Shown here: piece by piece, positions 57,470 to 64,000 of the stretch | How the letters are laid out: each line of letters begins with the position of its first letter | Numbering within the stretch: the first letter of the stretch is position 1 | NCBI RefSeq assembly: GCF_007992455.1 | Contig: NZ_BKAH01000012.1 | Span: forward strand, 1-64,000 | Reading direction: 5' to 3' | Source of the DNA: Microbacterium saccharophilum | Lineage (GTDB): Bacteria > Actinomycetota > Actinomycetes > Actinomycetales > Microbacteriaceae | Length of the DNA stretch: 64,000 bases | Program-made: the position numbers and the translations under genes | The notes under the pieces: generated by a model | What the model was told of the DNA's origin: nothing | The model's input: the letters and a program-made list of their open reading frames with translations, nothing else | Database searches by the model: none

Positions 57470-59131
57470 TCAGCTGATCCGCGTGTCGCCGGGTGCCGCC
57501 ACCCGCAGCCACCGGTAGCCGAAAGCCTCCAGCTCGACCTCGGTGCGTCCGCGTGACCCGAGCGGCAGCCGTTCGGCTCCGTGCAGGTCGAGGAGCATCG
57601 TGCCCTCCTCGACCGCACCGAGGTCGAGGGCGACGCGCACCGGCACGTCGCTGAAGTTGTGCAGGGCCACCATGCGTCCGACGTCAGAGCGCAGCTCGTG
57701 CGCGAGCACGCCCGCCGCGTCATGGTCGAGGACCCGGGGTGTGCCCCACCCGATCTCCGACGATGTGCGATAGCGCTTGATGAGCTGCTGGATGAACCGC
57801 AGCAGCGATCCTTCGTCCGCGCGCTGATGCAGCGCGTTGACGTGCTCCGGGGCGTAGCCGTCTGTCGGGATCGGCGCCACGAGCCGGCCCGGCGCCGCCC
57901 GCGAGAACCCGCCGTTCTTGCCGTCCGACCACTGCATGGGCGTGCGCACCGACGTGCGTCCCTGAATCTCCGGGTTCTCCCCCATGCCGATCTCCTCGCC
58001 GTAGAACAGCACCGGCGTTCCGGGCAGCGAGAACAGGAGGCTGTAGACCATCCGGATGCGCCGCGGGTCGCCGCCGAGCATCGTGGGCAGTCGTCGCGTG
58101 ATGCCGCGCCCGTAGACACGCTGCGCCTCGTCCGGCGCGAAGACCTCGAACACCTCCTCGCGCTCGGCTTCCGTCAGCTTGTCCAGGGTCAGCTCGTCGT
58201 GGTTGCGCACGAAGTTCGCCCAGCCCGCCTCCGGCGGAACGTCGGGGCGGGAGCGCAGCGCCTTGACGAGCGGCGCCGGATCCTGCCGGGCCAGGGACAG
58301 GTACAGCGCCTGCATGCCGAGGAAGTCGAACTGCAGGTCGAGCTCGCCGCCTCGCTGTCCGCCGAAGAACTTCACCTGGTCCCGGTAGGGCACGTTGACC
58401 TCGCCGAGCAGCGCGGCGTCGCCGACCCGGCGCTGCAGGAAGCGCTTCAGGTCGCGGAGGAGTTCGTGCGGGTCGCCGACGTCGACCCCGTCCGGCGGCT
58501 CGATGAAGAACGGGACCGCGTCGAGGCGGAATCCCGAGACGCCGAGCGCCAGCCAGAACCCGATCGTCTTGGCGATCTCGTCGCGCACACGCGGGTTCGC
58601 GACGTTCAGGTCGGGCTGGTGCCGGTAGAAGACGTGCTGGAAGTACTGGCCGGTGCGCTCGTCGTACTCCCACACGCTCGCCTCCTCGCCCGGGAATACC
58701 GTCGGCTCCTCCTGCGCGGGCGGCTCGTCGCGCCAGACGTAGAAGTCGCGGTACGGGGAGGTGCGACTGCGCCGCGCCGACACGAACCACGGGTGCTTGT
58801 CGGACGTGTGGTTCACGACGAGGTCGATGATGACCCGCATGCCGCGGTCGCGGGCGGTGCGGATCACCTCGACGAAGTCGCCGTGGTTGCCCAGCCGCGG
58901 GTCGATCCCGTAGAAGTCGCTGATGTCGTAGCCGTCGTCACGGTCGGGGGTCGGGTAGAACGGCATGAGCCACAGGCACGTGACGCCGAGGTCCGCCAGG
59001 TAGTCGATGCGCCGCGCGAGGCCCGCGAAGTCGCCCACCCCGTCGTCGTTGTCATCCATGTAGGTCTCGACGTCGAGGCAGTAGATCACCGCGGACTTCC
59101 ACCACAGGTCGCTCGTGTCGGTGATCTTCAC
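57470..59131 (-). CDS. GH13 alpha-amylase-family enzyme, trehalose synthase-like
   Basis: A 553-aa GH13 enzyme. Conserved regions: DLVVNHTSD (region I), GFRLDAVPFF (II, catalytic Asp), LLGEVNVPYRD (III, catalytic Glu) and FVRNHDELTLDKL (IV). The opening WWKSAVIYCLDVETYMDDNDDGVGDF resembles trehalose synthase (TreS) and amylosucrase-like proteins, but it lacks a maltokinase fusion. Isomerisation of maltose to trehalose is plausible, not certain. The GTG overlaps the stop of the LLM gene and has AAGGAGGAG upstream. Confidence 0.85.
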   Translation of the reverse strand: MKITDTSDLWWKSAVIYCLDVETYMDDNDDGVGDFAGLARRIDYLADLGVTCLWLMPFYPTPDRDDGYDISDFYGIDPRLGNHGDFVEVIRTARDRGMRVIIDLVVNHTSDKHPWFVSARRSRTSPYRDFYVWRDEPPAQEEPTVFPGEEASVWEYDERTGQYFQHVFYRHQPDLNVANPRVRDEIAKTIGFWLALGVSGFRLDAVPFFIEPPDGVDVGDPHELLRDLKRFLQRRVGDAALLGEVNVPYRDQVKFFGGQRGGELDLQFDFLGMQALYLSLARQDPAPLVKALRSRPDVPPEAGWANFVRNHDELTLDKLTEAEREEVFEVFAPDEAQRVYGRGITRRLPTMLGGDPRRIRMVYSLLFSLPGTPVLFYGEEIGMGENPEIQGRTSVRTPMQWSDGKNGGFSRAAPGRLVAPIPTDGYAPEHVNALHQRADEGSLLRFIQQLIKRYRTSSEIGWGTPRVLDHDAAGVLAHELRSDVGRMVALHNFSDVPVRVALDLGAVEEGTMLLDLHGAERLPLGSRGRTEVELEAFGYRWLRVAAPGDTRIS

Positions 59132-60090
59132 AGGCTCCTCCTTAGGGCCGGGAGGAGCTCGCGCTCTGCGCGCTCCAGGAATGCGGCCTGATCCGGTCCG
59201 ATGCTGTGGATGTAGACGCGGTCGAAGCCGAGCCGGACGAGCGCGGCGATGCGCTCCGCAATCTGCACGCCATCGCTGCCGACGAGGGCGCCGTTGCGCA
59301 GCTCCTCGTCCGTGGGGTCTCCGGCGAGCGCATCGAAGTCCTCGGGCTGCTCGATGTCCCAGAGCGACCTGCGGATGACGCTGTGCCGCCACTGATCGCG
59401 CGTGACGGCGAGCGCCGCGTCATCGGTGTCCTCCAGTGCGATGTGCACCTGGAGGACGCGAGGGCCTGGGCCGTCGGCATCCCGGTAGGCCTGGATGACG
59501 CCGGCCAGCACGTCGGGCGGCTGCGCGACCGTCGCGAGCCCGTTCGCCCAGCCCGCGACCCACGCCGCCGTCTCCGCGGTGACGGCGGCGCCGAGAAGCG
59601 GGGGAGGGGCGGAAGGCCGGCTCCACACCCGGGCGCGGTGCACCTCGATCTCGCCGCTGCGGGTCACCTCCTCGCCGGCCAGGAGCGCGCGGATCACCTC
59701 GACCGACTGAGCGAGGCGTTCATTGCGCCGCGACTTGGGCGGCCACGCGTCGCCCGTCACGTGCTCGTTCATCGCCTCGCCGCTGCCGAGCGCGGCCCAG
59801 AAGCGGCCCGGGAACATCTCCTCGAGCGTCGCGATGGCCTGCGCCGTGATCACGGGGTGGTACCGCTGCCCGGGCGCCGTGACGACGCCGAGCGAGAACG
59901 AGGTGGAGGCCAGGGCCGCACCGAGCCAGCTCCACGCGTACCCCGACTCGCCCTGCCGCACGCCCCACGGCGCGAGGTGGTCGGAGCACATCGCGCCGTC
60001 GAAGCCCGCCTGCTCGGCCCGGACCACCGCGTCCAGCAGGGCGCCGGGCGGGAGCTGTTCATGGGAGGCATGGAATCCGATGAGCACCAT
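59128..60090 (-). CDS. LLM-class F420-dependent oxidoreductase (TIGR03885-like)
   Basis: A 320-aa luciferase-fold protein: GFHASHEQLPPGALLDAVVRAEQAGFDGAMCSDHLAPWG, YAWSWLGAALASTSFSLGVVTAPGQRYHPVITAQAIATLEEMFPGRFWAALGSGEAMNE and TGDAWPPKSRRNERL fit the F420-dependent glucose-6-phosphate-dehydrogenase-like branch. It is repeatedly found beside trehalose-synthase-like genes. F420 use is inferred. The start is the ATG at 60090; the frame upstream lacks coding character. Confidence 0.85.
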   Translation of the reverse strand: MVLIGFHASHEQLPPGALLDAVVRAEQAGFDGAMCSDHLAPWGVRQGESGYAWSWLGAALASTSFSLGVVTAPGQRYHPVITAQAIATLEEMFPGRFWAALGSGEAMNEHVTGDAWPPKSRRNERLAQSVEVIRALLAGEEVTRSGEIEVHRARVWSRPSAPPPLLGAAVTAETAAWVAGWANGLATVAQPPDVLAGVIQAYRDADGPGPRVLQVHIALEDTDDAALAVTRDQWRHSVIRRSLWDIEQPEDFDALAGDPTDEELRNGALVGSDGVQIAERIAALVRLGFDRVYIHSIGPDQAAFLERAERELLPALRRSL

Positions 60091-60178
60091 GCGGGCGAGT
60101 CTGCGGTGTGCGCAGGGAGTGCTCAAGGCTCTTGCGCCGAGGGGTGCGGTCGGTTTATGGGCTGACCGGCCCCGGTAG

Positions 60179-61618
<1,440 letters not shown>

Positions 61619-61669
61619 GCTATCTCCTGATATCTCTGAGGTATAAGCTCAAGACTGATATTCATCACT

Positions 61670-61688
61670 GATAAGCGTTATGCTTATC
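61670..61688. promoter_or_regulatory. Palindrome overlapping the satD promoter
   Basis: GATAAGC (61670-61676) and GCTTATC (61682-61688) form a perfect 7-bp inverted repeat over the -10 box TATGCT (61679-61684), which is 6 nt from the ATG. A related TATAAGC half-site lies near 61642. The downstream protein has a C-terminal HTH and could bind here. Confidence 0.65.
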
Positions 61689-61690
61689 CC

Positions 61691-62338
61691 ATGAGCATCG
61701 CCGTGATCGCCGACATCGTCGGCTCGCGCGATCTGCCGGATCGGGATGCCGCGCAGCGCGCGATCGAGGCCGCCATCGCGCGCGTCGAGCGGGAGCATCC
61801 CGCGGCAGCCCGCGCCCTCACGGCCACGGTGGGAGACGAGTTCCAGGGCGTCTACGCCTCGCTTCCGGCCGCTCTGCGGTCGCTCCTCCTGCTGCAGCTC
61901 GCGCTCCCCGACGGCATCCAGTGCCGATTCGGCATCGGCGTGGGCGAGGTCGCCGCCGTCGCCTCGGCGCAGGGCGCGATCTCAGACGGTCCCGGCTGGT
62001 GGGCGGCGCGCGACGCGATCGAGCAGGTGCACCGGCTGGAAGACCGCGCCGTGCCGAGCGCGCGCACGCGCATCGTCGGAGCCCCGGGGGAGGATGCCGA
62101 CATGGCCGCGGACATCCTCTACGCCAACGCGTACCTGCTCGCGCGCGACGAGATCGTCGGCGCGATGACCGGGCGCGCGCGGCGCCTCGCCTACGGCCGC
62201 TGTCTCGGCGTGACGCAGCGCGAACTCGCCCGGGCGGAAGGCATCACGCAGTCCGCCGTGTCGCAGGCACTGGCCGGCTCCGGAGCGGCCCCGGTCGTGG
62301 CCGGGTTCCAGGCGCTGCAGGAGGAGACGGCCCGATGA
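61691..62338 (+). CDS. SatD-family protein with C-terminal helix-turn-helix
   Basis: A 215-aa protein. The N-terminus (AVIADIVGSRDLPDRDAAQ) and VGDEFQGVYAS are typical of SatD, a family of unknown function first named in a streptococcal secretion/acid-tolerance operon. Residues about 170-205 (YGRCLGVTQRELARAEGITQSAVSQALAGSG) are a clear HTH. The ATG is leaderless (TATGCT at 6 nt). Its stop overlaps the ATG of the following membrane protein (ATGA). Confidence 0.85.
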   Translation: MSIAVIADIVGSRDLPDRDAAQRAIEAAIARVEREHPAAARALTATVGDEFQGVYASLPAALRSLLLLQLALPDGIQCRFGIGVGEVAAVASAQGAISDGPGWWAARDAIEQVHRLEDRAVPSARTRIVGAPGEDADMAADILYANAYLLARDEIVGAMTGRARRLAYGRCLGVTQRELARAEGITQSAVSQALAGSGAAPVVAGFQALQEETAR

Positions 62339-63030
62339 TCGGCGCGGGCGTCGTGCTGCTCTGCGTCGGCATCGCAGACCTCATCCGGCTGTACGCCGCC
62401 CGGGGCTGGAGGGTCGCGTTCTTCGCCGTCGCCGCGCTCCTCGTGCTGCTCGGCTCCGCCGGCGCGGACGCCGCGGTGTGGAGCTTCGTCGGGTTCGCCG
62501 TCGCCGCCGTGTGGGTGCTGTCCACCCCGGAACGGCGCGGGGGCAGGGCCGGACTCTGGCCCGTCGTCCTCGTCGCCGCGGTGTGCGTCGCCGCCGTCGC
62601 GCACACCGGTGCGCGCGCCGCGCAGGGCCCGCTCGGCGCCCTGTGGCCGGAGCGCTCTCCGCTCGGCGCCGTGAGCCTGGACGTGGCCGTGCTCGTCCTC
62701 GGGGCGGTCGTGTTCCTGCTCGAATCCGGCAACGTCATCGTCCGCGCCGCCCTTCGCGGCGGCGACGTGCCCGCGGAGGAGGACCGGCAGGCGCTGCAAG
62801 GCGGCCGGCTGATCGGCCCGCTCGAGCGCGCACTCGTCTTCGCCCTCACGCTCACCGGCGCCTTCACACTGCTGGCAGCCGTCCTGGCGGCCAAGGGCAT
62901 CGTGCGCTTCCCGGAGATCTCCCGCGACGGCGACGGCGGCACGCGAGCGGAGTACTTCCTCGTGGGCAGCCTCGTCAGCTGGGTCACCGCCCTGGTCGCG
63001 GCGTTCCTCGTCTGGTGGGGCGGCGTCTGA
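62335..63030 (+). CDS. Membrane protein, partner of SatD
   Basis: A 231-aa protein with about seven hydrophobic segments (residues 2-17, 25-41, 43-58, 71-86, 108-126, 162-184, 202-226). The sequence LGAVVFLLESGNVIVRAAL and GPLERALVFALTLTG recur in actinobacterial proteins encoded after SatD. Function unknown. Coupled translation with SatD suggests a shared role, with SatD perhaps regulating its level. Confidence 0.75.
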   Translation: MIGAGVVLLCVGIADLIRLYAARGWRVAFFAVAALLVLLGSAGADAAVWSFVGFAVAAVWVLSTPERRGGRAGLWPVVLVAAVCVAAVAHTGARAAQGPLGALWPERSPLGAVSLDVAVLVLGAVVFLLESGNVIVRAALRGGDVPAEEDRQALQGGRLIGPLERALVFALTLTGAFTLLAAVLAAKGIVRFPEISRDGDGGTRAEYFLVGSLVSWVTALVAAFLVWWGGV

Positions 63031-63096
63031 GCGGGGACGGCCGCCCGGCGGTCGCGCCGCGCGGGGCGCCCGCCCGCCGCTGATAGCCTGAATCGC

Positions 63097-64000
63097 GTGT
63101 CATCCGAAGCCTTGACGACTGCCGTCGTCGCCAACGACCCCGCGTTCGAGAACGTGTGGGACGAGGTGGTCTGGCGCGGTCTGGTCCATGTGTCCACCGA
63201 CCAGGATGCGCTGCGCGCACTGCTCGGCGGAGAGTCGATCACGTACTACTGCGGCTTCGATCCCACAGCCCCGAGCCTGCACCTCGGAAACCTGGTCCAG
63301 CTTCTGCTGCTGCGACGCCTGCAACTGGCCGGGCACAAGCCGCTCGGGCTCGTCGGCGGGTCCACGGGACTCATCGGCGACCCGCGGCCCTCGGCCGAGC
63401 GCACGCTCAACACGAAGGACACCGTCGCGGAGTGGGTCGGCTACCTCCGCTCCCAGATCGAGCGGTTCCTGAGCTTCGAGGGTGACAACGCCGCGCGCGT
63501 GGTCAACAACCTCGACTGGACCGCGCCGCTGTCGGCCATCGACTTCCTGCGCGAGATCGGCAAGCACTACCGCGTCGGCACGATGCTGAAGAAGGATGCC
63601 GTCGCGGCACGGCTCAACTCCGACGCGGGGATCAGCTACACCGAGTTCAGCTACCAGATCCTCCAGGGCCTGGACTACCTCGAGCTCTTCCGGTCGTACG
63701 ACTGCATGCTCCAGACCGGTGGCAGCGATCAATGGGGGAACCTCACGAGCGGAGTGGATCTCATCCATCGCGTCGAGGGCGCCGCCGTGCACGCGATCGG
63801 CACGCCGCTGATCACGAACAGCGACGGCACCAAGTTCGGCAAGAGCGAGGGCAACGCGATCTGGCTCGACCCGGCCATGTGCAGCCCGTACCGGATGTAC
63901 CAGTTCTGGCTCAACACCGACGACGCCGACGTCATCTCCCGGCTCAAGGTCTTCACGTTCCTGACGAGTGCGGAGATCGCCGACTACGAGAAGCTCGTCG
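63097..64000 (+). CDS. tyrS: Tyrosyl-tRNA synthetase (5' part, truncated by window end)
   Basis: The first 301 residues are present. [20 protein letters not shown] (about 49-68) holds the HIGH-equivalent HLGN, the tyrosine pocket includes [14 protein letters not shown] and GGSDQWGN, and KFGKS is the class I KMSKS loop (about 247-251). It charges tRNA-Tyr; one such gene is at 29856. The GTG at 63097 is 7 nt after TAGCCT (63084-63089). The anticodon-binding and S4-like C-terminal parts lie beyond the window. Confidence 0.97.
   Translation, partial: MSSEALTTAVVANDPAFENVWDEVVWRGLVHVSTDQDALRALLGGESITYYCGFDPTAPSLHLGNLVQLLLLRRLQLAGHKPLGLVGGSTGLIGDPRPSAERTLNTKDTVAEWVGYLRSQIERFLSFEGDNAARVVNNLDWTAPLSAIDFLREIGKHYRVGTMLKKDAVAARLNSDAGISYTEFSYQILQGLDYLELFRSYDCMLQTGGSDQWGNLTSGVDLIHRVEGAAVHAIGTPLITNSDGTKFGKSEGNAIWLDPAMCSPYRMYQFWLNTDDADVISRLKVFTFLTSAEIADYEKLV

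Overview
The window looks like chromosome of a high-GC actinobacterium, most likely Microbacteriaceae and close to Microbacterium. The evidence is the GC-rich codon usage outside one island, the constant GGATGCC/GCATCC vocabulary, many GTG starts, a full-length cobalamin-dependent MetH, menaquinone genes, F420/FMN LLM-class oxidoreductases, and many promoters with a TANNNT -10 box exactly 6 or 7 nt from the start codon (leaderless mRNAs). Assignment to genus is inference.

Layout. 1-1512: TfoX-like and SnoaL-like genes divergent from an HxlR regulator. 1509-24770: a dispersed menaquinone locus (menC, menB, menE, menA, menD, isochorismate synthase, menG, polyprenyl diphosphate synthase). It is interleaved with small membrane proteins, a PadR/HAAS pair, metH, an ECF vitamin transporter fused into one protein next to a secreted lipoprotein, a PPK2 kinase and a methyltransferase. 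24810-29781: ferredoxin-NADP reductase, a DUF559 gene bracketed by two copies of a hairpin repeat, a hydrolase, YajQ and a frameshifted FBP-domain gene.

29910-41786: an integrated mobile element of about 11.9 kb in tRNA-Tyr, bounded by 29-bp direct repeats. It encodes a tyrosine integrase, an excisionase-like protein, a replication initiator with five internal iteron-like repeats, a four-gene operon headed by a terminase-small-subunit-like protein, and a GIY-YIG protein. Its defence cargo is a NotI-family restriction enzyme, a C5-cytosine methyltransferase and Vsr. I see no capsid, portal, tail or lysis genes, so it resembles a phage satellite more than a prophage.

41868-45719: a probable electrophile/quinone-stress regulon (VOC dioxygenase-like protein, MhqD-like hydrolase, LLM oxidoreductase, MarR regulator, F420/NADP-reductase-like protein). 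It carries three copies of the palindrome GTTGYANNTRCAAC. Its nearness to menaquinone genes is suggestive. 46026-53509: membrane protein, phytoene-dehydrogenase-like enzyme, inositol-phosphatase-like enzyme, M23 peptidase, tRNA-Thr, tRNA-Met, and an ECF sigma/anti-sigma/lipoprotein operon. 53543-64000: beta-CASP nuclease, aldo/keto reductase, MarR regulator, GH13 trehalose-synthase-like enzyme with an LLM partner, argH, a SatD-family gene and the 5' part of tyrS.

Protein functions are read from motifs, without database searches. Start codons were chosen from ribosome binding sites, stop/start overlaps or leaderless promoters, and doubtful ones are flagged.
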